This document shows positions 18,189 through 27,679 of a DNA stretch of 64,000 nucleotides, one piece after another. Position 1 is the first letter of the stretch, and every line of letters begins with the position of its first letter. This DNA comes from Paenibacillus sp. (GTDB lineage Bacteria; Bacillota; Bacilli; Paenibacillales; NBRC-103111). The stretch lies in the NCBI GenBank assembly GCA_031180825.1, contig JAPSLM010000001.1, positions 310,001 through 374,000 on the forward strand. The letters run 5' to 3'. Position numbers and translations under genes: made by a program. The notes beneath the pieces are model-generated. The model made no database searches. It was not told the DNA's origin and was given only the letters and a program-made list of their open reading frames with translations.

Positions 18189-20396
18189 ATGAATTCCAAA
18201 CGCAAACGATATAAAACTTGCATAGTTATGCTGGCAGCCGTACTTGCCTTCGGGTCTGCGCTCCCCGCCTTCGCGGCGGAGGGCGGCACGAACCCGCCTT
18301 CGGCAACAACGGCGTCCATCTCGACAGGCACCGCTCCGGCGATCGGACAAGTAGCTCTTAACGCAAGCAGCTATTTCGAGCTTAAAAATGTCGTCATGAT
18401 GCCGGAGCAAGGCAACAAAACCGTGACGTTCACCGTAGGAGTCCACAATGGAGGGACGACCGACCTGCAGTTCATCGACTACTGGCCGCGGATGAGGACG
18501 AAAAACGGCAACCAAATTTCCGTTCGCGTCCTGCCGCAGGACAAGGATAAAAACCGCATTCCGGCCAAGTCGAGCCAAGATATTAGCTTTTATGCAACGG
18601 TGAACGAATCGACCGACCTGAAAGATCTTATTTTCGAAATGATCAAATGGGATTTCAGCATGCCGGAGACGGATTTTGTGCGAAAAATCGGAGAGGTGAG
18701 CGTTCCCGACGATTATTCCGTCGTTACGCCGGGCGGACAAGCGCACACGATTCAAATGGCGAATAATCCTGTCAAAGGCGTCATCAAAAAGGTATTGATG
18801 AGCAAGAACGAGAAAAATTACACGCCGACCATCGTGCTTAATCTGGAGAACGTAGGCTCGAAGAGCGTAGCGGTTCCCGGATATCAATATTTGCTTCGGA
18901 CAAGCGAAGGGTACATGTATCCGCTTGACGCCAAGGCTGTAAAAGATTTGACCATCAATCCGCAAACGAACAAGGATATCGATCTTACAGGCTCCGTTCC
19001 GGTTTCCGTCTCAACGGAAGGCTGGCAGCTGGTCATCGTTCAGAACGCGCAGGATTTGAAGCTGAATCTGCCGATCGCTTTCTTCGCTCTGCCGGGCGTA
19101 TCGGATACGGACGGGGTGGACACGGGTAAAGCCTTCAGCTTCACGAACAAAACGGGCACTTACACGGCTCAGTTAAACACGGTTCAACGGCTGCCTTGGG
19201 AGGACCAGGATCTTTTGACCGCAGGGTTTACGCTTTCCAACAAAGGCCCCGAAGCGCTTCCGATTCCCGAGCTGACGGGGTACTTCAAGCTGGACGACAA
19301 CGTGAAGGTGGAAGCAAAGCTGGTTCAAACGGACAATGTGATCGGCCTGGCCCCGAATGCGGAAGCTCAATTCCAGCTTATCGGGAAACTCCCTTATACG
19401 TCGCAGTTCGGCAAGGTGAAGCTTGTGCTGCAAGAGAAAACGGGCAGCGGAAGCAGCGACGGCAAGACGGAGCAGCAGACAGCGACAAACGACTTGCTCG
19501 AGTTCGTACACCGCTCGGAGCTGATGAATATTCCTTATAATAACATCGGAGAAACGTATAAAGTGACCAATGTGGGCCGCAGTATCAGCTATAAAGTGCG
19601 TTCCGTTACAACCTATGGAGGCGAGACGGCCGATACGTTTACCGCCCTTCTCGAAGTAAGCAACCTGGAATCAAGAGCCTCGGACATTTCAAAGCTGGTA
19701 GGTTATTTCAAAACGGCCAATGGAAGATACTTCCCGGCGGCTATTTCGGAAATTAAGACAAAAATCAATCCGGATGGAAAGGCACTTCTATTGCTTTCTA
19801 CTAATGTTTCTAAAGGATTCCCAACCTCCGGCACGAGTGTGATTATCGGTGAGGCCGTAACCGAAGGCAAGTTGACCGAGGCGGACAAGAAACCTGAAGC
19901 TTATGTCAACGCTGTTGCTCACTGGCTACCGCAAGAAGACTTTACAGTTAAGACAGATTTGAAAAACATTGATCTCGTTCCTTACCAGCTATCGTTTAGC
20001 AATATTCGCACAACAATTGATCAAGCCGGCGTAAAGCTCAAGATGGACTATGAGTTAACCAAAGATTTGATGCTGACCACGAACATGGAAGGACGCAAGC
20101 TGATCGTCGAGCTTGATGACGCGGACCGAAAAATTAAATTTAACAAAGAATTTGAGTTCAAAGATTTCGATGGAGGGACGCCTGATAAACAAGGTGCGGC
20201 CACTAATCGGCTCGATCCTAAGGATAAGATCGTTATCGGCAAGCATAAGGATTTGGAATTGAAAGCAGATGATAAAGAATTGATTTTTGAAGTCAGCTAT
20301 GTCAAAAAATTCAAGCTTAACCTCTACGATTCGTATCAAGGACAAAAGAAGCTGATTGCTACTAAAGAGGTAGAGTGGTTTATTGCCACGGAATAA
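18189..20396 (+). CDS. Large secreted protein with Ig-like/DUF4352-like repeats
   Basis: 735 residues. A signal peptide ends AFGSALPAFAA with cleavage near residue 31. The mature part seems to hold five beta-rich units of roughly 110-140 residues, each with an N-x-G or NxGxxxxxxP core followed by a Y-x-x-R-T-xEG-like strand (LNLENVGSKSVAVPGYQYLL, FTLSNKGPEALPIPELTGYF, LEVSNLESRASDISKLVGYF). No enzyme motif is visible. ATG 18189 follows a perfect aaggagga site; the GTG 27 bases upstream lacks one. Same repeat style as the protein at 25740-27548. I infer a cell-surface or envelope partner of the export module. Confidence 0.75.
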   Translation: MNSKRKRYKTCIVMLAAVLAFGSALPAFAAEGGTNPPSATTASISTGTAPAIGQVALNASSYFELKNVVMMPEQGNKTVTFTVGVHNGGTTDLQFIDYWPRMRTKNGNQISVRVLPQDKDKNRIPAKSSQDISFYATVNESTDLKDLIFEMIKWDFSMPETDFVRKIGEVSVPDDYSVVTPGGQAHTIQMANNPVKGVIKKVLMSKNEKNYTPTIVLNLENVGSKSVAVPGYQYLLRTSEGYMYPLDAKAVKDLTINPQTNKDIDLTGSVPVSVSTEGWQLVIVQNAQDLKLNLPIAFFALPGVSDTDGVDTGKAFSFTNKTGTYTAQLNTVQRLPWEDQDLLTAGFTLSNKGPEALPIPELTGYFKLDDNVKVEAKLVQTDNVIGLAPNAEAQFQLIGKLPYTSQFGKVKLVLQEKTGSGSSDGKTEQQTATNDLLEFVHRSELMNIPYNNIGETYKVTNVGRSISYKVRSVTTYGGETADTFTALLEVSNLESRASDISKLVGYFKTANGRYFPAAISEIKTKINPDGKALLLLSTNVSKGFPTSGTSVIIGEAVTEGKLTEADKKPEAYVNAVAHWLPQEDFTVKTDLKNIDLVPYQLSFSNIRTTIDQAGVKLKMDYELTKDLMLTTNMEGRKLIVELDDADRKIKFNKEFEFKDFDGGTPDKQGAATNRLDPKDKIVIGKHKDLELKADDKELIFEVSYVKKFKLNLYDSYQGQKKLIATKEVEWFIATE

Positions 20397-20431
20397 TTAC
20401 ATTCATGTAGTAATTTTTTCTTGATTAAACG

Positions 20432-20479
20432 AAACCGTTTCTGTATCAGTTGCGTAAAACTGAGCAGAAGCGGTTTTTT
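20432..20479 (+). terminator. Terminator of the ABC module
   Basis: aaaccgtttctg (20432-20443) pairs with cagaagcggtttt near 20465-20477, followed by six T. A weaker hairpin (attaca/tgtagtaat with T run) lies directly after the stop at about 20397-20420. Confidence 0.85.
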
Positions 20480-20532
20480 GCTGGGAAATCAGTTATTTCT
20501 ATGTACAATTGGTTAAATGTTCATTGGCGGTA

Positions 20533-20561
20533 TTGACATGTTTTACAAGACGATTTATGTT
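20533..20561 (+). promoter_or_regulatory. SigA-type promoter of the GbsR-like regulator gene
   Basis: ttgaca (20533-20538), 17-base spacer, tatgtt (20556-20561), 55 bases before the chosen start at 20616. Confidence 0.65.
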
Positions 20562-20568
20562 ATTTACG

Positions 20569-20593
20569 TTAACAACATTCTTAACGATGTTAA
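20569..20593. promoter_or_regulatory. Candidate operator downstream of the regulator promoter
   Basis: ttaaca (20569-20574) and tgttaa (20588-20593) form an inverted repeat with 13-base spacing, just after the -10 element, and further gtta/taac half-sites surround it. Typical location for autorepression by a MarR/GbsR protein; inferred. Confidence 0.4.
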
Positions 20594-20615
20594 TCTGAAG
20601 ATTAAGGAGAAGAAA

Positions 20616-21125
20616 ATGAGTAAACCGCATCTCTCGTTTGGCGAATATAAATGGACGGTCACCCAGCAAATGTCCCGTACTTTTGAATTGGAAGGTTGCA
20701 GCCCGCTTGTCGGCAAAATATTCGGCCTGCTTTTATTTGCACCAAAACCTGTCAGCCTCCAAGAAATCGCCGATCAGCTTGGCGTAACGAAAGCGGCCGT
20801 GAGTGTCCAAGTCCGCGCGTTGGAAAAATACTCCATGTGCCAAAAAATTCCGATGAGAAGCGACCGGAAAGACTACTATTACATATCCGAAGATTTTACA
20901 TTGATCAGCATGCGGGCCAGTAAGCAAAAAATCGAATTAATAACCAAGCGGAGCGAAGAACTGTTGTTCGCGCTCAAAGGAATGTCTCATATTGACGAGG
21001 CAGAAAAAGAATCGTTCGAGGTTTCCAAACGAAGATTTGCGGAAGTTGCCGCCATGTACCGCATGTTTTTATCGAGATTGGAGGGGATCGAAGAAGAGTG
21101 GATCCGTTTAAAAGAGCAGCTATAA
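20616..21125 (+). CDS. GbsR/MarR-like transcriptional regulator
   Basis: 169 residues. A winged helix-turn-helix is evident at LQEIADQLGVTKAAVSVQVRAL, followed by a wing (RSDRKDYYYISED) and a long C-terminal helix pair, the layout of GbsR-type MarR relatives. I start at ATG 20616 because aaggaga lies seven bases before it; the open frame extends 33 codons upstream through the promoter region, which I exclude. It directly precedes an RND pump operon, so control of that pump is the natural guess. The dimeric operator candidate lies in its own promoter. Confidence 0.82.
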   Translation: MSKPHLSFGEYKWTVTQQMSRTFELEGCSPLVGKIFGLLLFAPKPVSLQEIADQLGVTKAAVSVQVRALEKYSMCQKIPMRSDRKDYYYISEDFTLISMRASKQKIELITKRSEELLFALKGMSHIDEAEKESFEVSKRRFAEVAAMYRMFLSRLEGIEEEWIRLKEQL

Positions 21126-21290
21126 AGGCATGACGAAAGACGAGGGCCCGGATTTTTTTATGTTATGACTTTTTTCACCTTACAGCCGCTAACGAACCAA
21201 GCTATACTGAAAAAAGATTTGTGGAAAATGAAGGGGTAACCGGAAATGCCTCGTCTAAGTAGTCAGCAACCGTAATGGAGGAGTAGAGAG

Positions 21291-24200
21291 ATGAATTCAT
21301 TAACAAATTTTTCGATGAAGAACATCGCCGCAGTCATTATTATTGTGCTGATGTTATTTGGCGGCGGTACTTATGCGGCTTCCATCTTGAAGATGGAGCT
21401 CATACCGAGTACCACGCAAACGAGATTTAATATTACTACCCAGTATACAGCTCCTCCGAAGGATGTCTTGGAACTGGTGACCAAGCCTGTCGAGAAAGCG
21501 GTGGCGGGACTAGACGGGATCAAATCTTTGAAGTCCACCTCCAGCGATAACTTCTCCATGGTTACCGTCGAACTGCAGCAGGGGAAAAAAATCGAGGATG
21601 CCAGAAGGGAAGCCGAAGGCTTGCTTGCCAACGTCAAGCTGCCCCAAGGCGCGGAAAAACCGAAGGTTCAGACCTCGAGCGCCGAAGCGAGTGCCATTTA
21701 CTACCTCTCGGTCTACGGCGAAAACAACATGAGCCAGCAAGAGCTGGATAAAACCTACAAGGATATTATTCAGCCGGGCTTTGCCGCCATCAAAGGCGTG
21801 GACCGTGTCGAAGGGGTCGGCAACAAAGAAGCGGTCCTGACCTTAAGGATGAACGGCAACGCAATCGGCAGCTACGGGCTGACGCCGGCGCAGGTGTCCC
21901 AAACGATCCAAGCCTCCATTCTGACAAGTCCAGCCGGATTAGTCGACTTCAGCGGGAACACTCAGATGGTACGCGTAAAGAGCGATCTCAATACGATTTA
22001 CAGTTTGGAAAACATGAAAATTACGGCACCGGGGGGACAAACGCTTCTTCTGAAAGACATCGCGAAGGTCGAAGCGATTTCCGAGTCCAGATTCATTTCG
22101 CGCCTCGACGGCAAGCCGGCCATCGGTGTGACGATTTATAAAACCAAAAACTCTAACGACGTACAATTGGCTAAGGAAGCAGACGCTTTGATGGCCAAGT
22201 GGAAGCAGGAATTTCCGAACATTACGTTTAAAACGCTTTTTGCTACATCGAGCATGATCCAGGATTCGATTAACGGCATGGTCAAGGAAGGAGCGCTTGG
22301 CGCCCTGCTTGCCTCTATCATGATTTTGCTCTTCCTTAGAAACGTTCGGATGACCATCATCGTTTTGGTCTCTATCCCATTGTCGTTGTTGATCACGCTT
22401 CTCATCATGGCTCCGTTGGATATTTCGCTCAACATCATGACGCTGGGCGGGATTACGATCGCGATCGGGCGTGTCGTGGACGATAGTATCGTCGTTATCG
22501 AAAATATTTACAGCGAGCTCGTGAAAATTCACGAACGCGGAGAATCGGTCATTAAGAGAGCGACCGCGCAAGTCGCTTCGGCGATTACGTCCTCCACGCT
22601 TACCACCGTCGGGGTTTTTGCACCTATTGCTTTTGTCGGGGGAGAGCTCGGGGATTTGTTCCGGCCGTTCGCCGTCACGCTTTCCGCTGCCTTGCTGTCT
22701 TCGCTGCTGGTAGCCGTGACCGTTATTCCGATGCTGGCCAAGCTGCTCGTGCTGCGCTCCAAAAATATTAAGGTTCACGACGAAACGCAAGTCGGCAAAA
22801 TGTCCGGCGCTTACTTGAAAGTGTTGAAATGGTCGCTTAATAACCGTATCAAAACAATGCTGCTTTCCATGCTGGTATTTTTTGTGGCTATCGCAGGCTC
22901 GGTTCCGTTCCTGGCCGTAGAGTTCATGCCTTCCAGCGATTCGGACAAACAAATGTTTATTATGATTAAAATGCCTCGGGAAACATCGCTTGCATCGAAC
23001 GATTTAAAAATGAAGGAAATCGAAGCGATGATCCGCGAGACGAAAAACGAGGCGGGAGAACCCGCTTTCGAGTATATGCAATCCTATGTAGGGGGAGGTA
23101 CTGCAGATAACCGCATTGACTATGAAAGCCAGTTAATCGGTGCAGCGTCACAGGGAACGAACGCCAAGAAGCTGCTGAATGAAACGAAGGAAAAAATTAT
23201 GTACCTGCTTCCGAAAGGCTCCGAGGTAAACGGCATGCTGCTTAGCGGCGGAGGCCCCGGGGGCGGAGGAGACTTCTCCTATATGCTGAAAGGCGACGAT
23301 CTGAACCTGTTGACTCAGGGAGCCAAAATGGTGAAGGATAAGCTCAAGGAAATTCCCGAATTCCGCGATATCAAAGACAGCTTGAGCGAATCGAAGAATG
23401 AAGTGGAAATTGCCGTAGATCAAAACAAAGCCAGATTATACAATTTAACTTCCGCACAAATCGTCGAAACCGTCAATTCTTGGCTGAGAGAGGAAAAGAT
23501 CGGAGATCTGAAATTCGATAATACGACCTTCTCCACCAAGATCATGCTGGATAAGAGCTTCAAGGATTCCATTGACAAAATCGGCAGCTTCCTGATCAAG
23601 ACTCCTACGGGAGCGACTATCAAGCTGAATGAAGTAGCGAAGGTGCGTCAAATCGAAGCTCCGGCGTCGATTACCCGGGACCAGCAGGTCCAATACGTAA
23701 CCGTAACGGCAACGATCGAGTCCAGGGATAAGGGCGGCGTCAGCGCCAAAGCGGCCGAAATGCTAAGAACCTTGGATCTTCCGTCGGGAGTACGTCCTGA
23801 AGTCAAAGGGGTCTCGGACGATATTCAGAAAAACTTCATGCAAATGTTCGTAGCCATGGCCGTCTCCGTCTTTATTGTTTATCTGATTATGGTTTTGGCT
23901 TTCGGAAATGCGAGTGCGCCGTTTGCGATCTTATTCTCTTTGCCGCTTGCGGCGATCGGAGGCTTGCTCGGCTTGCTCGTCAGCGGCGAATCGCTCAACC
24001 TTACCTCATTGATCGGGTTCTTGATGCTGATCGGTGTCGTGGTGACCAATGCGATCGTGCTTATCGACCGCGTGCAGCAGCTGCGGGATGCGGGGCAATC
24101 CGTACGCGACGCGCTTTTGGAGGGTGGCTTATCCCGGCTTCGTCCGATTATCATGACGGCAGGGGCTACCATTATCGCCCTGCTGCCGTTGGCTCTTGGA

Positions 24201-24392
24201 TTCTCTAAAGGGGCGCTAATCTCTAAAGGCTTAGCTGTTGTCGTAATTGGCGGATTGACCACTTCGACTTTGCTTACGCTGGTCGTTGTGCCGGTCGTAT
24301 ACGAAATGATTTATAATACGAAGACCCGTATCGGCCGCTTGTTCAAAAGAAAGGCATCGGACTCCAAGTCTACGCCGGTAACGAATGCCTAA
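21291..24392 (+). CDS. RND efflux permease (AcrB/SwrC family)
   Basis: 1033 residues, full length for HAE-type RND pumps. The first membrane helix (MKNIAAVIIIVLMLFGGGTY) is followed by a large external loop, helices 2-6 around residues 330-530, a second external loop and helices 8-12 at the end. Helix 4 carries the proton-relay aspartates in GRVVDDSIVVIENIY. The second loop includes a Gly-rich stretch (LLSGGGPGGGGDFSYML). In Bacillus the relative SwrC/YerP exports surfactin. Here the adaptor gene and a secreted repeat protein follow, and a GbsR-like regulator precedes. Substrate unknown. Confidence 0.93.
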   Translation: MNSLTNFSMKNIAAVIIIVLMLFGGGTYAASILKMELIPSTTQTRFNITTQYTAPPKDVLELVTKPVEKAVAGLDGIKSLKSTSSDNFSMVTVELQQGKKIEDARREAEGLLANVKLPQGAEKPKVQTSSAEASAIYYLSVYGENNMSQQELDKTYKDIIQPGFAAIKGVDRVEGVGNKEAVLTLRMNGNAIGSYGLTPAQVSQTIQASILTSPAGLVDFSGNTQMVRVKSDLNTIYSLENMKITAPGGQTLLLKDIAKVEAISESRFISRLDGKPAIGVTIYKTKNSNDVQLAKEADALMAKWKQEFPNITFKTLFATSSMIQDSINGMVKEGALGALLASIMILLFLRNVRMTIIVLVSIPLSLLITLLIMAPLDISLNIMTLGGITIAIGRVVDDSIVVIENIYSELVKIHERGESVIKRATAQVASAITSSTLTTVGVFAPIAFVGGELGDLFRPFAVTLSAALLSSLLVAVTVIPMLAKLLVLRSKNIKVHDETQVGKMSGAYLKVLKWSLNNRIKTMLLSMLVFFVAIAGSVPFLAVEFMPSSDSDKQMFIMIKMPRETSLASNDLKMKEIEAMIRETKNEAGEPAFEYMQSYVGGGTADNRIDYESQLIGAASQGTNAKKLLNETKEKIMYLLPKGSEVNGMLLSGGGPGGGGDFSYMLKGDDLNLLTQGAKMVKDKLKEIPEFRDIKDSLSESKNEVEIAVDQNKARLYNLTSAQIVETVNSWLREEKIGDLKFDNTTFSTKIMLDKSFKDSIDKIGSFLIKTPTGATIKLNEVAKVRQIEAPASITRDQQVQYVTVTATIESRDKGGVSAKAAEMLRTLDLPSGVRPEVKGVSDDIQKNFMQMFVAMAVSVFIVYLIMVLAFGNASAPFAILFSLPLAAIGGLLGLLVSGESLNLTSLIGFLMLIGVVVTNAIVLIDRVQQLRDAGQSVRDALLEGGLSRLRPIIMTAGATIIALLPLALGFSKGALISKGLAVVVIGGLTTSTLLTLVVVPVVYEMIYNTKTRIGRLFKRKASDSKSTPVTNA

Positions 24393-24451
24393 GAATCCAT
24401 TTTCATTCAGATAGATAGAGAGTTCCATAAGGGAAAAAGGAGAATCAGCCC

Positions 24452-25708
24452 ATGAATCCGATCATTTCGAAATCATTCAAGCAAAGTACCAAAGTGATGG
24501 GGGCCGTCGTTATTTCGACGGCGCTCCTCGCCGGCTGCGGCGCCCAACAGCAAGCCGCACCGACGACAGCCAACGCGTCGGAACCCCAGCTTAAGACCGT
24601 TAAGGTCACGAAGATCGAGAAGCAGAGAATCGGCGATCCGCAGGAGCAGGTAGCCGATGTCATTTCTTCGATCCAGATTGACGTGGTGACCAAGGTAGGC
24701 GGGGACGTCATGGAAATTTTGAAGAAGCGCGGCGATATGGTGGAAAAGGGCGATGTCATTTTCCGCATGGACCCGACGGATGTCAATCTTAAAAAGGAAA
24801 AAGCGCAGATTGACGTTTCAAGCAGTCAACAGCAGTTGGAAAAAGCAAGGCAAGAATTGGCCAACAGCAAGCAGGAGATGAAAAATGGAATCAAGAAGCT
24901 GGAAGATTCCATTAAGGAAACCGAAAAGAACTATAACAAAATGCGTAATGATTACGATATGGGCTTGGTGACGAAATTCCAGCTTGAGCAAATGGAAACG
25001 CAGCTTAACAATCTTAAGCTCGAACTGGAAAACAATCTGAACAAGCAGAAGACGCTGGAATCGACGAACTCCTTGGCCCCGTTGGAGCAAGCGCTGCAGT
25101 CCTCGAATCTCATGATTCGCGAAGCCGACCGGACGCTCGAAAATATGGAAGTAAAAACGACGGTTAGCGGCATTTTAACCGATCTGCCGATTGAAGTGGG
25201 CATGTCTTTGAACGCCGGTTTCCAAGCCGGCAAAGTTCAGCAGCTCGATCCGATTAAAATCCGGGCGGAGCTGACCGAAGAGACGGCCAATTTGGTACGC
25301 GGCAAGCAGGAGCTTACATTTTACGTCCCAGGGACGCTGGAAAACACCAAAGCCAAGGTCAGCTATTTGGCTGACGTCATGAGCGCCAATTCCAAGTCTT
25401 ACACGTTGGAGCTCGAATATCCTAACGCTGAGCGTAAGCTTAAGCCTGGCATGAAGGCTCAGATTCTTGTAACGGAAGAAGCTGATCAGATGGTTGTTGC
25501 CGTTCCTACTACGGCTATCGTACGCGAAGGCGGAGATACGTTCGCTTTCGTACTCGTAGGCGATACGGCGGAGAAACGCAAAGTGGCTTTGGGCCGTCTG
25601 AACGAAACGATCCAAGAAGTGCTGTCCGGTCTCAAAGAGGGAGAGCAGCTCGTCATTTCGGGTCAAAACCAATTGAAAGACAAAGAGAAAGTCCAGCTGG
25701 CTAAGTAA
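24452..25708 (+). CDS. RND-pump adaptor lipoprotein
   Basis: 418 residues. Lipobox LAGC with Cys29. Classic membrane-fusion layout: first lipoyl half (DVVTKVGGDVMEILKKRGD), a long coiled-coil hairpin at about residues 110-205 rich in Lys/Glu/Gln/Asn, second lipoyl half (KTTVSGILTDLPIEVG), beta-barrel and membrane-proximal domain (VAVPTTAIVREGGDTF, LKEGEQLVISGQNQL). Site aaggaga before the ATG. It lies 59 bases after the RND gene and 31 before the secreted-protein gene, forming one operon. Confidence 0.92.
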   Translation: MNPIISKSFKQSTKVMGAVVISTALLAGCGAQQQAAPTTANASEPQLKTVKVTKIEKQRIGDPQEQVADVISSIQIDVVTKVGGDVMEILKKRGDMVEKGDVIFRMDPTDVNLKKEKAQIDVSSSQQQLEKARQELANSKQEMKNGIKKLEDSIKETEKNYNKMRNDYDMGLVTKFQLEQMETQLNNLKLELENNLNKQKTLESTNSLAPLEQALQSSNLMIREADRTLENMEVKTTVSGILTDLPIEVGMSLNAGFQAGKVQQLDPIKIRAELTEETANLVRGKQELTFYVPGTLENTKAKVSYLADVMSANSKSYTLELEYPNAERKLKPGMKAQILVTEEADQMVVAVPTTAIVREGGDTFAFVLVGDTAEKRKVALGRLNETIQEVLSGLKEGEQLVISGQNQLKDKEKVQLAK

Positions 25709-25739
25709 CCCGCAGCGGACCCGACAGGAGGAAAACCAA

Positions 25740-27548
25740 GTGAACAACAAGTTGAAAAAAACCGTAGCATCCGTCGTTATTACCGCCTCGATCATGAGCA
25801 CAGGTTATTCCGCTTTGGCGGCAGAGCCTGCAGGAAGCGAGCCTGCGGCGCAAGCCGTCGTAACCTATAAACTGACCGACCTTCTCGATGTGGAAGTTAA
25901 AGGAGTATTAAACGAGCGAATCCAGGACGGCACCCGACTCGGTGTCGTCATTCGAATGAAGAATAACGGCACCGGCTCGACGCGGGTACCGGATTACGAA
26001 TTGCGGGTGAAGACCAGCGAAGGCATCGAATATACGCTGCAGCCAAGCGCTTCGAATGCGAAGTCGATTCAGCCGAAAGCGAATACGGAGCTCAGCTATA
26101 TGACCGTCATTGACCGCACCGACACCGTAAATCTGGTCCAAGTGAATTGGACCGATGTCGATTACTACGTGTACCCGAAGAAGGAGACGCTGATTGTGGC
26201 GGCGCCGATTGCGGGGGAGCCTTGGAAGGGCGGAGATACGCCGATTACCGATCCAAGCGCGATTAAGAAATGGTCCGAATCCTTTACGATCCCAACCTTA
26301 ACCTCGCCGATTCAATATACGCCGGTAGCGATTAACAAGGAGTCGACGGATAAGGGTACCGTATACGTCGTGCAATTGCTTGCTTATAATCCTTCGGACC
26401 AGCGCGAAACGATTCCGGCTTTCACTATAGACGGTAAGGCGGCGGGAAAAATATTCTCCGGCGGTTTGGTAGAGCAAGGAAGCATTACGCTGGAAGCGAA
26501 GGAAGATAAATATATTCATTTCGCCATCCCGACGGACCAGGATACAATCTTGACCAGCCTGAATGTGCTGACGCCTGAAAAATTTGCTGTAGCAGGCGGA
26601 GCCGGTGGTGCAGGGCTCGGCGGAGGCGCAAGCACTGCCGGAGCTGAGGCAGGCGGAGCGGCTGGAGCAGGAGCGGGCGCCAATGCCGGCGCAGCCGGCG
26701 TGTATAACGTAGGGCGTCTGAACATTTTGCTGCCGTCGCAGCAATCCGGAGAAGTTGCACTAGCCTACAAGCTCGGCACTCCAATGTCGCTGGACAAACG
26801 GAGCCAGTTGATCCATCCGGATATGGAGGTTTCCGTTATCGAGTTCCATATGTTTGACAACAAAGACGAAGGCTCGAAAACCGTCTCGGCCAAATTCAAG
26901 CTTAGCAATAAGACGGACCGGCCGCTTGCCGTTCCGGCGTTTGCGACGGATCTGGTCAGTTCGGACGGTTATGAGTATAACGGCAGCCGTCAAAATATTA
27001 CGACGCCGAACGTGCTTCCGAATTCTTCGCTCACCGTAAACTACTTTTATACGATCCCGGTTTCCGAAACCGGAAAGGGCTTGTCTCTGAAGATCCAAGA
27101 TACGAAGACGGCCGCTCCGTATAAGACGACGATTGGCGCCTACAGCATTGCGCTTCAAACCGATGAAAGCAAGGATACGTTGGTGCTGTATCCATTTGAA
27201 ATTAAAGTGAACGACTGGCAAATCGGTACAAGCTTCAATGCCATGGGAGCGAAGAATTACCAGTACAAAGCGAAATTCGTTATGGAAGTCAACCGTCACG
27301 ATCAAGTCCAAGTGGATCCGAGCTTCTCAGGATTGCTGTTCGAACTGTACGACTCCGCAGACCGGTTGATCGGAACGGGCAACGGAGCGTTTGTCGGAGC
27401 TAACCGTCTGGCTACTGGCGAAAACAATATCACTTTTGACGGCAGCACGGAACAATTTGATCATCCGTTAACGGTTCGGATTTACGAACAGTTTACGACG
27501 GCGGACGGGCAGAAGTCCAAGCGTCTGCTTACCGTACTGAAGCAATAA
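25740..27548 (+). CDS. Secreted repeat protein of the RND module, with Gly/Ala-rich linker
   Basis: 602 residues, GTG start after a perfect aggagga site. Signal peptide ends STGYSALAA. Four Ig-like beta units recall those of the 18189-20396 protein: VVIRMKNNGTGSTRVPDYEL followed by RVKTSEGIEYTLQ, and AKFKLSNKTDRPLAVPAF followed by SSDGYEY. Between the second and third unit is a low-complexity Gly/Ala linker at about residues 283-320. No catalytic motif. Terminator follows. Because the same class of protein closes both export modules, I infer that these are dedicated extracytoplasmic partners or cargo. Confidence 0.72.
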   Translation: MNNKLKKTVASVVITASIMSTGYSALAAEPAGSEPAAQAVVTYKLTDLLDVEVKGVLNERIQDGTRLGVVIRMKNNGTGSTRVPDYELRVKTSEGIEYTLQPSASNAKSIQPKANTELSYMTVIDRTDTVNLVQVNWTDVDYYVYPKKETLIVAAPIAGEPWKGGDTPITDPSAIKKWSESFTIPTLTSPIQYTPVAINKESTDKGTVYVVQLLAYNPSDQRETIPAFTIDGKAAGKIFSGGLVEQGSITLEAKEDKYIHFAIPTDQDTILTSLNVLTPEKFAVAGGAGGAGLGGGASTAGAEAGGAAGAGAGANAGAAGVYNVGRLNILLPSQQSGEVALAYKLGTPMSLDKRSQLIHPDMEVSVIEFHMFDNKDEGSKTVSAKFKLSNKTDRPLAVPAFATDLVSSDGYEYNGSRQNITTPNVLPNSSLTVNYFYTIPVSETGKGLSLKIQDTKTAAPYKTTIGAYSIALQTDESKDTLVLYPFEIKVNDWQIGTSFNAMGAKNYQYKAKFVMEVNRHDQVQVDPSFSGLLFELYDSADRLIGTGNGAFVGANRLATGENNITFDGSTEQFDHPLTVRIYEQFTTADGQKSKRLLTVLKQ

Positions 27549-27571
27549 TTCATCATCATTTGAAGCAAACG

Positions 27572-27596
27572 AAGCCGGCCTCAGGGTCGGCTTTTC
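27572..27596 (+). terminator. Terminator of the RND module
   Basis: aagccggcc (27572-27580) pairs with ggtcggctt (27585-27592 region), followed by tttt, 24 bases past the stop. Confidence 0.75.
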
Positions 27597-27639
27597 CCCA
27601 ACTATCACCAGTTGTCCCGTAGTATGCGAATGCGGATCA

Positions 27640-27648
27640 TGGTATAAT
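27640..27648 (+). promoter_or_regulatory. Extended -10 promoter of pgpA
   Basis: TGG-TATAAT (27640-27648), an extended -10 element 31 bases before the start codon; no clear -35 box at the usual spacing. The same TGGTATAAT form recurs upstream of the genes at 31679 and 38590. Confidence 0.5.
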
Positions 27649-27679
27649 GAAAGCATTTCCACCTAAAGGAGCGATTCTC

